From: Rhabditoides inermis
Lineage: Eukaryota > Nematoda > Chromadorea > Rhabditida > Rhabditidae
NCBI GenBank assembly: GCA_963966185.1
Contig: CAWZYM010000235.1
Location: forward strand, 1 to 64,000
Direction of reading: 5' to 3'
DNA: 64,000 bases
In this document: positions 1 to 12,700 of the stretch, piece after piece
Layout of the letters: each line of letters starts with the position of its first letter
How positions within the stretch are numbered: the first letter of the stretch is position 1
Made by a program: the position numbers and the translations under genes
Notes under the pieces: generated by a model
The model's input: only the letters and a program-made list of their open reading frames with translations
What the model was told of the DNA's origin: nothing
Databases searched by the model: none

Positions 1-1521
1 GCTTCGTAGCAAACTGCGTCTGCACGAAAAGAACAGATATGCGAAACGAAACGGGAAGATCTTCTTAGTTTTAAAAAACGGGTGATGAATGGCTTCCGAA
101 GGGAGGTTTGATATGTGTACAGCTTCCGTAGCCAGTAAGTGCCTTTTGCGCTCAATTCCACAACCAATAAACATAAAAGTCTTCAATTCAAAAATTAACT
201 TTGAGTCGTTCACTGTTCCCTCTGAACATTCTTCTCTCTTCCTCTCATCCCTTTTATCTCCTCTCCCGATAATTCATTCATTCATTCTCCTTCATTCTCT
301 CCTCTCTGTTTTCTGTCTCTCCTTTCTCTCTCTCTCTCTATTCTATTTCTTTTTTCGCTCCTCTCTTTCCCTCACAGTCTATATAGAGAGGAACCGCAAG
401 GCTGTCTCCAAATGTTATCGAATTCGGCAGCTGCAAAACAACAGCGAGAACGCGAAAAAGGGTATCCGCCAATGTCTATGATACAATTGATGGAGAAATT
501 AAATGTTTTAGATTGAATTAAATTGTTGTCACTCGAAGCCACGTCACCAGGTGGTCCTTCGAGCGAAATCTCAAAATCAGGCTCACACAAAGTTTGTAGG
601 GGTCTCTGGCCATGACATATGACATATTCGAATTTCATGGCAATACCTTTATCGGTGCAAAAAAGAGTTGCCGTGAATACGGATCCTACTGTGATCGACC
701 TGCTCTGTGACTGAGTATACTGTAGTTTCAATAAACGTGATCGAAGTGAGCTGTGACCTTGTAAGTGGACTCATATATGGACAATGGACATTATGGTTTA
801 TGGATCCAAACAGACTACGTCCATGCGTTCATCATAACAACTTCCAATCTCAACGTTTATCTAGATGACGTCGAATGGCAATCAATCAATCGTTCAGCGG
901 AATCGTTATATCTGAATATGACAACACATTCATAATGTCGTATTCCATGTTTGTGGTTGTGCTGTGGGGGCAGGGTGCATGTATGAATGTATCTGTATCC
1001 TACTCCCCGTCCTTTGTCCCATGCTCCACATGTTCAGGTGAGAATGAAACAATTCACCATCATATATAATAGTAATCAATCGATAATCACTCGATATCAA
1101 GTAGTTGGTTTTTTTTATATTTATTATGCAGACTGTCCGCTCGGCTACGCGCTGCCAACCAACCTACAAAGACGCTCAATCTGATTCTTTATGTCTGTCT
1201 CTCTGTTCTTCTCTGACTCTGTTTCTCTCTCCAGCGAGGCTCAAACCGTATATGACGTCGGGTAAGGGAAAGAAAACGATGAAAGCGGGCGACGACATCG
1301 TCTCCAGGCATTCGCGCCGATTGTGTCCAACTCTTTTGATACCTGCTCTAGCACTATGGTTTGGCACTCTTTCGCTGGGATCTTTAACTTGCGCCTTTAT
1401 GTCCCAAAAGTCGTGATTCGTGATGAAAACAAGTTTCCGGTATGCACGAAAAGACGCATGAAAACTCAAATTAGCCTAAGCAAATCTACTAGTTTCCTGT
1501 CTCGCGCATGTTGCCTTGCAG
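1..1521. other. Left-edge region, no confident gene
   Basis: I see no convincing exon chain here. A 119-codon open frame on the minus strand (731 to 372) has varied, protein-like composition but no recognisable domain and no clear splice partners. CT-rich tracts lie around 290-370 and 1195-1235. A possible mini-exon with an ATG at about 1252 and a GTAAGG donor at about 1260 could be 5' leader of the next gene. Confidence 0.4.
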
Positions 1522-1534
1522 TCATTGCGTGCTC

Positions 1535-2989
1535 ATGTCGTCTCTACCACTCGACCACCTCTTCCACCCGCCCCCTCTCGCCGTCCGGAGACTGCTCGTC
1601 ATCGACGGATGCAACATCGCCCGCTCCTCCTGCGGCACCAACAGAGAGTCAGCCTTCTTCCACCATCTCCCACCCCTCGATATGATTGCAGGAATGTCAA
1701 CTGTGCGGGTCTGATGGCGACTATTCGCTGGCTAGTGCGACGCGATTTCGACGTGGTCGCATTCCTGCCTGTCATCTACAACAACAACTACAACTTCAAC
1801 ACGAGCCACGTGCACATACTGCCGGTGAGAGACGGGGAAGAAGAGAGAGAGAGAGAGAGACAGGTTGATGCAGAAGCTCGAGTCGCTGGGTGTGATCACA
1901 TTCACTCCGGCGAGGACGGCGCGCGGACATCGGAGGGCGTTCATCAACTATGACGATCTGTGAGACTCCCTCTCCCCCCTCCATTCCACCTCCCCTCTCA
2001 TCAGATACGTGGCTGGTCTGGCGGAGCGCCACGGAGGCAGCGTCCTCTCGGGAGACCGATTCAAGGACATCATCCAGCAGCCGGCGTACAGGTATCACTT
2101 GCCTGTGCCCTCCATCTCGCACCGCTCGCAGCGAGTTCCACCGAGTGCTGTCGGAGCGTCGCATCGACGTCATGTACACTCCCCTCTCGCACGAGTTCGT
2201 CCACTGCGGAGAGGACCGCTTCTACAAGTGCGTGCCGCGGCTGTACTGCAGTGAGTGCCACTCTCCCCCTTCTACCCTCTCCCATCCAGGAGAGCCCGAA
2301 CACGTGCGCACTCTGGTCATCCGCAACGCTCTCTTCGCCTGCCCCGCCGACCCAGACTACCAGAAAGTGGCGTACCCTTCCCTTTCTATATACCGTAGTC
2401 CTGCAGATCGTACTACGTCGCAACAGCTGGTCGGCGGATCGACGGGCGCAGATTCTGTCGGCGATCGACGAATTGATGGACGAGTTGAGTGAGCGGACGG
2501 GAGTGCGGCCGGTGGAGATCCAGCCTCACCTGTTGGGAGAGACGGTGGGTGGAGAGGAGAGACAGAGGGAGAGAGCACTTTGTTGCAGAGTGACAGTCGG
2601 CCGCGTCGCGTTCCGCGCGGCATCTTCCCACTCGGATCACGCAACGGAGAGGAGGCGGCCAGGCGGTACGTGCTATCCATCCTATCCACCACTGACCACA
2701 CATGTTGCCATTCAGGTGGGTGTCCCCCATCTGCGATCCGTCCTCCGACTACTCCATACGCTCCGTCCAGCTCTACTCCTCGCACTCCGAGTTGTCGTTG
2801 CTCGACGGAGGTCCTCTGTCCGAAGCTCCTGCCCCGGACTGTCCGCCGTCGGGCGACGAGGTTCTGCTCTCGCTGTCTGCCATCTTCCCTCGCTCCCTTG
2901 TCGAGCGGGTGCTTCGCGAGAATGTCTCCAGAAATGTTGATGTACTTGCCAACATTTGCGCCGCCGCCGGGGAGCCGGAATCCACATAG
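1535..2989 (+). CDS. Regnase/ZC3H12-like NYN-domain endoribonuclease
   Basis: Reconstructed exons are 1535-1647, 1692-1824, 1874-1959, 2005-2091, 2132-2250, 2290-2366, 2407-2544, 2589-2665 and 2716-2989, joining to 367 residues without a frame break. Introns are only 39-50 nt. The N-terminal half matches the NYN/PIN-like RNase domain of Regnase-1: LLVIDGCNIA carries the first acidic residue, VITFTPARTA follows the FTPSRR segment of the family, and NYDDLYVAGLAERHGG follows the YDDRF region. The family cleaves stem-loop mRNAs in the cytoplasm. I see no CCCH zinc finger after the NYN domain, unlike vertebrate Regnase-1. The C-terminus is helical and may act like the family's C-terminal domain. 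The ATG at 1535 follows a TTGCAG acceptor at 1521, suggesting a trans-spliced start; an upstream coding exon is possible. C. elegans REGE-1 is the nearest named relative I can think of. Confidence 0.75.
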
Positions 2990-3200
2990 AAAAAATCGGT
3001 CATCAGTCTTACAAACCCTTATATTCTTAAAAGCTTACACAGAACCTACTGTACCGATAACCAGTGTTGTACTGTCTTAGAATTGTGTTGTTTACGATAA
3101 CAGACTCATAATCTGAACAATGATTGTTATAAATATATTTACTAGCGTCTATAAACTATAAATCAAAAATAAGATTGAGAACAAGCAACAAGATACCCTA

Positions 3201-4137
3201 TCAAAGGAAGTAGTTGAGCACAGTCGCTTTCCACACACCGAGTGGGTTGAGCTGACGAGACAGACTGAAACAAATATAATGTAACATACAAATGTAAAAT
3301 AGAGACTGACGAGATATTGGCGTAGAAGATGTCGTTGCCGTGTTGGCGCAGCAGCTTGGAGACGGTGAGACCGGGCGGAAGCTGAACAGAGAGGGTGAAA
3401 GAGATGGAAAGAAGCACACACCTGCACGCCAGGCTTGCGGATATACGCGACGGCGGGTGATCACAATGAACATGTTGCCCGACTCGCTCACTGCAAAATG
3501 CCACGTAAATATACAAAAACACAATAATAACTCACGCTTGAACACGTTGCGTCCGGCGAAGAGGGAGGAGAAGATGAAGGAGTGAACAATGTTGTTCCTG
3601 TGTGAAGCGCAGTGATTCGATGGCGTCTTGGCCCAGTCGCCCTCGCTCCTCCCGCAGTCTCTCCACCAGATCCTTGCTCGCGAATCGCTGCATCGCGTCC
3701 CATCGCCCCTCCGCAACGCATTCCGCTGCGCTCACGATTGCCTACATTCATATACTAACACCAAAAACGTGGAAAGATTCTCACCTTCTCAGCGCCGTTG
3801 AGAAATCCTTCCTGATTGTATGCCTTCTCGAATACGATGCGATAGATGGACTGAGAGAGTGCGTTGCCGATGCGCCGCCCCGGTTCGAACGACGGCACCT
3901 GCACACAGGGATCGGGAAACAGCGGCAGACCAGGATGAGTCTGAAACGTAAATTACATGATTAACACATAGTTCATATATAAATAACTAAAAACTCACGT
4001 TTGTGCGCGGGAACTCTAGCAGTTCGGGGTTGCTGTGAAGATGAAGGGGGGTGAACAGAAGTGGACGGCTTAGCCGCCGCATAGGCGGCACTGCTCAATC
4101 CGCGATATATGAACAACCCATTACGGCCCAACAACAT
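3201..4137 (-). CDS. Predicted mitochondrial protein, family uncertain
   Basis: The ATG at 4137 is preceded by TTTTTCAG on the minus strand. The first residues (MLLGRNGLFIYRGLSSAAY) look like a mitochondrial targeting peptide: basic, hydrophobic, serine-rich, no acid. Later exons include 3785-3940 and 3536-3741, then short exons ending at a TGA at 3201-3203. The middle part (SAAECVAEGRWDAMQRF, then LVERLREERG) is helical and recalls TIM44-like/MAIP1-type matrix proteins, but I cannot establish the family. A 34-nt stretch with a good acceptor (TCTTCACAG) splits the first coding segment; removing it gives the better frame. The segment after 3598 needs one base fewer to stay in frame (GG at 3597-3598). 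The gene is the last of three minus-strand genes. Confidence 0.5.
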
Positions 4138-4656
4138 CTGAAAAACAATCTATAAATTAATAATACACTGCTATATAGAATAAACTTTTAAAAACATTTT
4201 TCTGAATATTCAGATTAATATAGTGTCTATTCGTGCTATTTCTGCGTTCACAATGCAACACTACAGACAACAGATGAATTTTTGTCGAGGATCATTGCGA
4301 GGATCATTAATACGTCTCATTAATACGATACGAAAATCTGTCTGTCCTTTCTCTTTCTCACTCTTCTCACTTCTCTCCACTTCTCTCTCTCTCTCTCAGA
4401 TTCACTTCAATCATTCAGTATAACAAATCTCTGATAATCAAATCCGATTAATAATCAGTATCTTCTCGGCAAAAAAACATTATATTTTATCTTAACAAAA
4501 AAATCTCAAAACTCACAGCACACATCAAATAACAAAGCTCTCAGAACTCACAGTACACATCAAATAACAAAGCATTTCGCATTACGAAAAGAAAAGAACT
4601 AAATCTGATCGACACATCAGACGACTATACTTATCCACACGTATATTAATCGAATG
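4138..4656. other. Intergenic, with a short tandem duplication
   Basis: No gene is evident between the two minus-strand genes. A 35-bp unit is repeated in tandem at 4504-4538 and 4539-4573 with three differences. CT-rich sequence lies at 4340-4400. Confidence 0.6.
4504..4573. repeat. 35-bp tandem repeat, two units
   Basis: Both units end CATCAAATAACAAAGC and differ at three positions. Noncoding. Confidence 0.8.
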
Positions 4657-6156
4657 CTATCTATAACTGCCTGGAAGAGGTATGGCCGGATAAGGAACGA
4701 CTGAGAAAAGTCGTGGCTCACATAGCGATGCGGGGAGCGGGGAATGCGCGAGGGGAGGCGTCCCTTCGAGGTGGTGGTGGACGGGGAGAAACACGGACGG
4801 AGAGCAGTCGCGAGGGCCGCCAGCGCGAAGCCCGCGAGTCATCTCACGCGACGAACACTCCATTCGCAGATCTGCCAGGGCAGCCGCGATCAACTCAGCG
4901 TCCGTCTACACAAATAGTGGTTAGTGGAGAGGGGGGTGGGGGAGAGACGCACCTTCTGTCCCCATCCATCGACCGGACACAGCTCGGCCACATCGGAGAG
5001 GTTGGGCTGGGGCTTCTTTCCTGGAGTAGAAGGCGGAAGGAGAGTCTAGAAAAGAAAACATGCTATACTCGCCGAGTATGATAAAATCGTACCTTGAGAG
5101 TGTGGCGAGTGACATGCCCGGTGTAGTCCCATTCGAGCGGGCTCATTCTCAGGTTCCTCTAGCAGCTCGTCGGAAGAAGTCATCTAAAACAGCGAGCACA
5201 TTACTCGCATTCCTCGCTCGCCCCACCTTCTCGATGGCAGCCTCCACCTCTCCCTTGTTGGCGTGGTGCTCGCCCAGCAGATTCGCCATCATAGCCCTGT
5301 CGACCTGCAAGCCCATTCATCCTTCAACACCCCTTGCCCCCTCAACTCACCTCATCCTGCTGGTTTCCTTCCTTTCGCGCTCCTCCTTCTCGTGTCCCTC
5401 CGTTTCCGCGTCCGCTCGCGTCCTTCTCAATCAGCCTCGGCGATGTCACACCCATGTCCTCAATCAATCAATATCATTCCATGCTAACCACTTCTGTCGT
5501 ACCTCATACTCATCACACGCGTCGAGACACGAGCTCACATTCTCCGACGAATCGGCGGAGTCAGAGAAGCCTGCATGTATTATGCGTCGTCTTGAACCTT
5601 TCTCTTAATTCCCACTCACCACAGTACACATCCTTGTCCCCCTCCGGGGGTCGTAGGACCACTGCTGAACGTGCCACTGTTTCGAATACGCAGACGCCCG
5701 AGCTCTGCGCTACAATCAATCAATAACTATTCGATAACGCAATCGATACTGACGTCCTGATGGGAGAGGGCGCGCCCTTGTGGTATGTGATGCGCGGCTG
5801 CGAGTGCTGGAAGGAAGGGGATGATTGGGGAAGAAGGGAGGGACTGACCGGGAAGATCAGCCTGCTCATCTTCCTGATGGGGGTGACGATCATCTCGTTG
5901 ATGGAGTCCATGTCGTAAAGAAACAAGCGATCGACAAGGGGATCCAGGTGGTCGCGACTGTATGCAAGAGTAGACAATACGCGAGGGCAAAGAGAACAAC
6001 CCTCCTACCGCGCACACCCATCCATTCGCTCGTTTCCCGCCAAACCGAGCGGATAGATCGAAAGTAGATCAGAGTGAGGACTTACCCATGATGTGTGAGC
6101 CGAAGCGAGTGTCTCCCGATAACCGTCTCTCTTCCTACCGATCCAAGAGGATCCAT
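4657..6156 (-). CDS. Unrecognised conserved-looking protein
   Basis: The start at 6156 is in frame with the next exon (6086-6156, then 5849-5957, 5754-5797 and further exons down to a TAG at 4657-4659). The N-terminal segment reads smoothly across the first splice (RHSLRLTHHG into RDHLDPLVDRLFLYDMDS) and is followed by VFETVARSAVVLRPPEG and an acidic, serine-rich stretch. A helical piece (ANLLGEHHANKGEVEAAIEK) and EWDYTGHVTRHTLK come later. I recognise no family. Keeping the frame into the EWDY segment needs one base fewer in GGG at 5139-5141. The last exon is proline-rich and may partly be 3' UTR. It lies between the mitochondrial-protein gene and the V-ATPase gene, all on the minus strand with about 420-520 bp spacing. 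Confidence 0.5.
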
Positions 6157-6579
6157 TTACAACCGGGCGACTCCTCACCCCTCATGCCACAAGCACAACC
6201 GTCCCCTCTCAACTCACTCACACCCCTTCAATCAATCAATCGCCAAACATATTGGTCGACAGTTTATTCGCACCGAATAACAACACGCGTGTGGGGTCGA
6301 CTGAAAGAAAGGAGAGAAACACACCACAGTCTGCACTCTACCATTATCGCCTATATTTTATGTATATAGAATATATCTAGCAACTCTGTATATCTCGGCT
6401 ACAATTCGAGCAGTGCGCAAGGAGAAAGGGTCGAACACAAATTTACACGGCTGGGCTGCGGGAAGTGAGAGAGAATAGGAAACTTAACACAATGGGGCGG
6501 GGCAAGAAAGGCGTGGCCTGCGAGAGACGAGCGCCTTCCTCGCGGAATGTACACGGGTAAGTGCATCCGGTAAGGACGC

Positions 6580-7221
6580 TTATGAGGTTCCGAGGATGAG
6601 AGCGACGATCATACCGTAGAGTCCCCAGGACCTCGGAGAAGATCAGGATGAGGATCATTCCGACGAAGAGACGGGGCTGCTGGGCGGTTCCGCGCACTCC
6701 AGCGTCTCCCACGATTCCGATAGCGTATCCGGCTCCCAGTCCGCACAGACCGCAGGTCAGACCGGCAGCCAGGTGAGCGAATCCCTTGTTGAGGGTGTAT
6801 CCCTCGGAGGCGGAGTTCACCTTACCCTGCAACCACCACCATCATCTCCGTCTCCTCTCTCCCCACCCTCCCTCACTCACCTTGAGGCACCATGGGCCAC
6901 GACAAGACCGTAGATACCAATGATACCAGCCATAATGACGGGGATGACCGACTTCATGATGAGCTCGGGGCGGCATCACTCCCATCGAGCAGATACCGAC
7001 CGCCGACTTGGCCGTTTCCGTACGCGGCTCCCAGCACCTGAACCAATCATTGATTCATGTGTGATATTAAAAAAAAAACATGGGATATGTATACATATCC
7101 ACTAATTGAAGGTATATTAAGTCGTTGACTGACAGTGAAGATCTGGGCGGAGGCGGCTCCCATGTATCCGAAGAACGGGGCATAGGCCCGCCTGCTCGGC
7201 TGCTGCGAGATCGTACGACAT
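6580..7221 (-). CDS. V-ATPase c subunit (proteolipid), frame broken six times
   Basis: This is the V0 proton-translocating ring subunit. The exons are 7134-7221, 6881-7037 and 6580-6826. They hold almost the complete C. elegans VHA-2/3 type sequence: [71 protein letters not shown] with the TM4 glutamate, and [11 protein letters not shown]. Each exon is too long: 88 against 87 nt, 157 against 154, 247 against 245. The surplus bases lie in short runs at 7187-7189, 7015-7017, 6967-6970, 6895-6897, 6825-6827 and 6623-6626. Apart from these insertions the protein shows no damage and no premature stop. This looks like sequence error in a functional gene rather than decay. The ATG follows a CTTGTAG acceptor. 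Confidence 0.85.
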
Positions 7222-8521
7222 CCTACAAGACAATCGGAATGAAGCAAGCACATACGCCACACACTCGCGACTATACTCATCGCGGTCGTCGCGGGCAGTC
7301 CAGCATGACAGTTGATAGTACACAAGAGAGGAGGAAGAATCAAAAGGAAGAGTGATAGAGAATGATAAAAGAATGATTGTGTTTGAGTAAAAGTAGAATG
7401 TGAGTGAGTGTCTATGTGAGAATGGCAAGCTGTGTCCGTGAATGGGGCGGCTCGACAGTGCGCCGGCGACCGACGCGGGTCTGAAAAACCAAGAGTCGGC
7501 GTGTCACCCCTGCCGGTTGCGACCGGTCCGCGACGAAAGATCAGCCCGACGCGACGCGGCCGCCCCGCGACCCCCATCCCAATACTGATCACCACGGCCA
7601 ACTGATACCACGCTGATAATGCGTGATTACATGATAATACGACGGTACCGGGTGCAAAATCAAATATCGATTGAAACTAAGAGAGCCTGAGGAGAGAAGT
7701 CGTGAGGCTGCTTGAAAGAGATTGAATGATGCGCAAGAGCGAGAAACTCTCGACTTGAGAGGGAGGGAGACGGTCAGAGGAACACCCGAAAGGGAAAGCA
7801 GGTGAGCATTGTCACAAAGGAAAACCAACACAGCAGCGAAATCGATGAGAAACGAGCGCACCGATGAACAATACATTCATTTCACCGCTTCATTTCACAA
7901 TTGCAAAAGACAGATTTAAATACGAAAAGCGGGTATTTACTCATATCACCATCACACTTATACAAACCCTCCCATAACGAGTAAACATAAGAGCGCAATG
8001 CCCGTTCAGACGCGGGGTATCGATTCTGAGGGGAGCTGCTCTCAATAAGCCTTCGCCTTGCCGTATTTCAAACAAGGTCGATGAGTAATGCAACGATTAG
8101 GAAGAGGGGAACGGAAGCTAGATTCGCCTCGTAAACAATGTTTCAGGATAATCGAAAGGGGGGTATGCATTCAATGATACGATACGTCATGCAAATGACA
8201 GCGCGCCGGGCGAGCGACTATCTGAAAGGAAGCGGAGTAGAAGAAGAGCGAGAAGGGGAGACAGATCCGATCGGGAGAGAGAGAGAGAGAGAGAGAGGAC
8301 AGAGACGCAAAGGAAGGCCCATTGCAAGATAAGACCCGACCGGCATCTGCGACCAATCAGAGACTGTATAGAGGGAACAGTGCAACCAGAAAGCTCAACT
8401 GATTATCACCGCATCGCAACATGACTTTTATATCGCACACACGACTCATTTGCATGTGAGACTGGAAACCAGAGAGAAACGGATTGAGATCGATCGCGAC
8501 AAAAGACGAATGCGGGCGAAA

Positions 8522-8574
<53 letters not shown>

Positions 8575-9429
8575 AGAGAGTGTGTGTGTGTGTGTGTGTG
8601 TGAGCGGTCGGTCGGTCGGCTCAGTCGGCTGGCTGGCTGGCAGCACACTCGGATATCGACCACTGCCACTCCACCACTGCGCACCTCCGCCAGAGGCCAG
8701 AGCAGGGCGGGCTCGATAGGGGAGCAGCCCGCTCCTTCTCCACAATCTCCACAGCTGCACTCACCGCACAACCAATCGATTGCTTTCCCGCCTCCCAACA
8801 ACCAATTCACACAGCGAAATAAGATACTCGCGCCGGCTTATAACGGCATTCCTCTCGCATACATCAAACATTGTGTATCATATAAAATTATATAAATTTA
8901 TAAATCTTTACTGTAACAATCTCATTTCAAAATAACAATGAAAAAATGCGTTGGTGGTTGCTGGGGTACTGAGTGATAGGATAAGATAGAAACAACAACG
9001 AGGGTGACTCATCCCTGCAACAAGTGGCTATGTACATGAGTGGGAGGGGCTGGGATGTGCTAGCATGGCTAGATGGACTGAGACAGACAGGGACAACGCA
9101 AAACAGGGGAGGGGAGGGGAGAAGCAGGAGAGATTACTCGGTGAGGGCTCATCAGACGGAATACAAGTGTCAATTATACAACACGATACAAGGTAGAAGA
9201 AAAAGGGTAAAGCTGGCCAAACGAAAGAAACGATATAGATATCAATACATGCACAGTGCACAGATACACAAGTGAGAATGTTGGAAAAGACGCAACTAGC
9301 TAACACTATGCAAGTCACACCTGAACACTCCGAAAGCGCGCTGTCAACGCGGGGAAGAATGTGAAAAGGTACAAGGATACACCGGGTGTATTGATGGTTT
9401 GGGTTGGGGGCGGGGCATGAGGGGCGGGG
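7222..9429. other. Intergenic region with microsatellites
   Basis: This lies between the start of the V-ATPase gene and the end of the RSBN1-like gene. I find no supported gene. It holds GA and TG microsatellites at 8278-8297 and 8528-8602 and GC-rich sequence around 7440-7580, the probable upstream region of the V-ATPase gene. Confidence 0.5.
8528..8602. repeat. (GA)n followed by (TG)n microsatellite
   Basis: About 50 bp of GA dinucleotides run directly into about 22 bp of TG, followed by short GGTC/GGCT repeats to about 8640. Confidence 0.9.
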
Positions 9430-9724
9430 CTAGTCGGACCGACCGTCTTCCGAGGGCGCAGGTAGAGAAGGGTAGTATTGCTTGAGACGGACATGCCACG
9501 CAATCGACGAACAGGCGGCGATGGTGCGGAACTGGTGGACAATCTTGCGGGGGATGAAGTAGATGTCGTTGTGGTGCAGCTGAAACGATTGGATGAAGAG
9601 AGAGAGAGAGAGAGAGAGAAAAGAGGGGAGAAGAGAGAGGGGAGAAGAGAGAGGGGAAAGAGAGAGGGGAAAGAGAGAGGGGGAAGAGAGAGGGGGGAAG
9701 AGAGAGGGGGAAGAGAGAGAGGGA

Positions 9725-9779
<55 letters not shown>

Positions 9780-12700
9780 AGAAAGGAGAAGAGAGCGAAT
9801 GTGAAAAGGGAAAAAATAGACTAACGTGAAACTTGGAGTATCGGATGCCTTCTCTTCGCAGCTGATTGAGCTTCGCCTCCTCGACCCATTGCACACACTT
9901 CAATACAAAACGTGTAAAAAATATAAATCAATGAATAAACAGATAAAATCCAAACCAAAGATCAAACAACTCACCTGTGACATGGGCGGCTCATACACAT
10001 CGAGCTGTAATCTGTCGATGATGTTTCCATAGTCAGATGCGTGGAAACACACCACATCCTTGACTGCAGTCCGACCGTCGCTCCTACAAAAATGTAAATC
10101 CACAAGAAAACAAAACGTCATTTCAATCGATTAGACTGTTACCGTACAATAACATGATAAACACAATACACACTTTGCCTCGTGCGGTGGTCGTATGGCC
10201 TGTAAGATTCCGACGGCCGCCGTCGTTTCCACTCCATCTCCCACGTGGTCCGCGTGACACGGAGTGCGATCCTCGAAAAAGTGCTCGCGACGCTCCGCGA
10301 ATCTAAAAACGAATAATGGAATAATACAATGTCAAATCATTGCTATCACTTTTCAAAACATAATAACTAAGGTACTCACCGTATACTATGCGCGCTTCTG
10401 CCCCCATCACGCCTCCTCTTCGTGTCATCATCAGGCTTCTCATCCAGTCGAATCATCTGTAACCACCAAATTCACATCTACTACTACTCGCTACTCCGCT
10501 GTGCTCATCGACTCACCTGTTCTCCTGGCCGCACCCAGAATATGGGTCCGTCATCGCTGTCGCCTCTGGGCATTCCTTGTGTGGACGATAGCTCTCCCCA
10601 CGGCATGAGTGGTCCGAGGAGAGGCGATCTCTCCAGCTCGTTCAGAACTCCGTCCATCTGCAGACCACACTCCTCCTGCTTCGCACCCACCATCGACAGC
10701 GAGTGAAGAGGACCCATCCTGCAAACAGCCAATTGAAGAAAAAAATAATAATAGTGCAGCCATAAAAATACGACAAAATGTATTTCGAAATGCAAGCTGT
10801 TCGCACCTGTAGGTTCCGTGATGACACGTGTTCATCACCTGTCGGTGGTACTCCTCCAACTGCATTGTCTGCACAGCTTGCTTGTTCATCAGCGAGCCAA
10901 CCTGTAATGATACATGATGAGATGTAACAAACGTGTTTCGATGTTTGACGTGGTTTGACGGACCTTGACGGGCAGATGGGGGAACTTGTCTGCGAGTGAG
11001 GTGAGGACGTCGTCGAGGTAGCTGGCCGCGTTCTCGATCACCCCCATCACGAACACTGGCACCTCGTTCGCCTCCGCCAGGCCCAGCGACACGAACTGAC
11101 GCGCGAACTCACACCTGCAGAGCAAAACCGTGAGAAGAGAGAGGGGGTCACTCATATCAATCAATCAAATACGTGATATCGTAGCAACAAGAAAAACACA
11201 TCCGCATACCTGTCATTGTGGTCGAGATGCTTGCACACATGGTGCCAATCCGCTTTGAGAATGGACGCGCCGCCGTTCGGATGAGTCTCAATCTTCATCA
11301 ACTTGCGGAACTGAACACGACCATATAATGCATTCAAAAACAAATAATAATAATAAACGTACTCTGCTAGAGACTTTGGGTAGCTTGTCGAGAGCGTCCT
11401 TCTTCTTGCGCGTCTTCTCCTCATGTACTGCTCCCCCAGCCTTCTTCCTCTCCTCCATCACTTCTCGCTTCACATCTTCCTTCAACGGAGTCGGCTGCGC
11501 TGTATCCGCCTGCAAATCGCAATTTGCAAATGATCAATTGTCAGAAAAAGAATAGATGCAGTTGAAAAAAATACATATGAATATTTCAAGAAGTAGAAGA
11601 GCCATATTGGAATATTGCAAATAGGAAAATGTGATAAAAAGAAGAAAATCTTCCTCATGATTTCTTGCGTGATTTCAGAACGTGCGTGCGCACGTTCTGA
11701 GATCGTACAGAAAAGTTGAGTGTGGAAGAAAAAGTGTATGGAGTGCTCAAGGAAACAACTTACCATGACAGGAGGGGGTGGAGTGGCTTGGCACCTCATC
11801 TCCTCTTCCATCATGGACACATCCATCGGCTCCTCCTTCACATCTGACGTGTCCGTGTTCGTATTCGACATCGACTCCGCAGCCGCCCCCTCGCCATTCA
11901 CCACTGACGCCCTGAACACACAATACACTAGATTCATATCCCCCATCCCTCCATCTATCCAACCCACCTCTGCTCCTGCTTGTCACGCTTATCCTTCTTC
12001 TCCTGCTCCTTCTCCTCGCGTATCTTCTTCTCCGCAGCTATCCGCTCCGCCTCTCGCTTGGCTCTCTTCAGCATCTTCCGTCTTCTCCTTTCCTCATCCG
12101 TCTCCTCCTGTCGTCCATCCTTCTCCTGCTCTTTATCCCTGCGTTTCTCCTTCTTCGAATCTCCATTACAAAGATGCACATGCTTCTTTTCTTCGCTTTT
12201 CTCCTTGCCATTCTCGCCAGACCGATTCTCAGATGATCCATTGGTATTAGTTACATCCAGTGGGGCAGAAACAAACTCCGTCTCCATTTTCTTTTCTTTC
12301 ATCGGAACAGGCGATACATCCTCCGTCGGTGGCGCCTTCTCCTTCTCCCTTGGACTCGCGTGCATCTTGACCCGAGGACTTGGCTGCTCCCTCTCCTTTT
12401 TTCCCTGTACAGGACTTGGCTGCTCCTTCTCCTTCCTCCTCTCGACAGAACTTGTCTGCTCCTTGTTCTCTCCATTCTCTATCCGCTCCTTCTTTCTCTC
12501 GCCGTTCTCCTTCCGCTCGTCTCGCACCCTAGGACTAGGTTTCTCCTTCTCCCTGGGGCTCGGCCTGTCCTTCCTCCGTTCCTCTTCGTCCACTCGCACA
12601 GTCAGCTCTCCTCCTCCATTCTCCCTCTTCCCGTTCTCTTTCTTCTTCTCCACTGTCAGACTCTCCTTGCTCTTCCAGTCGCGGATCTTCGTTTCCGGTT

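Noticed and set aside
372..731. 119-codon protein on the minus strand near the left edge
   Set aside because: The composition is protein-like, but no domain, partner exons or upstream acceptor could be shown. It could be an exon of a gene outside the window.
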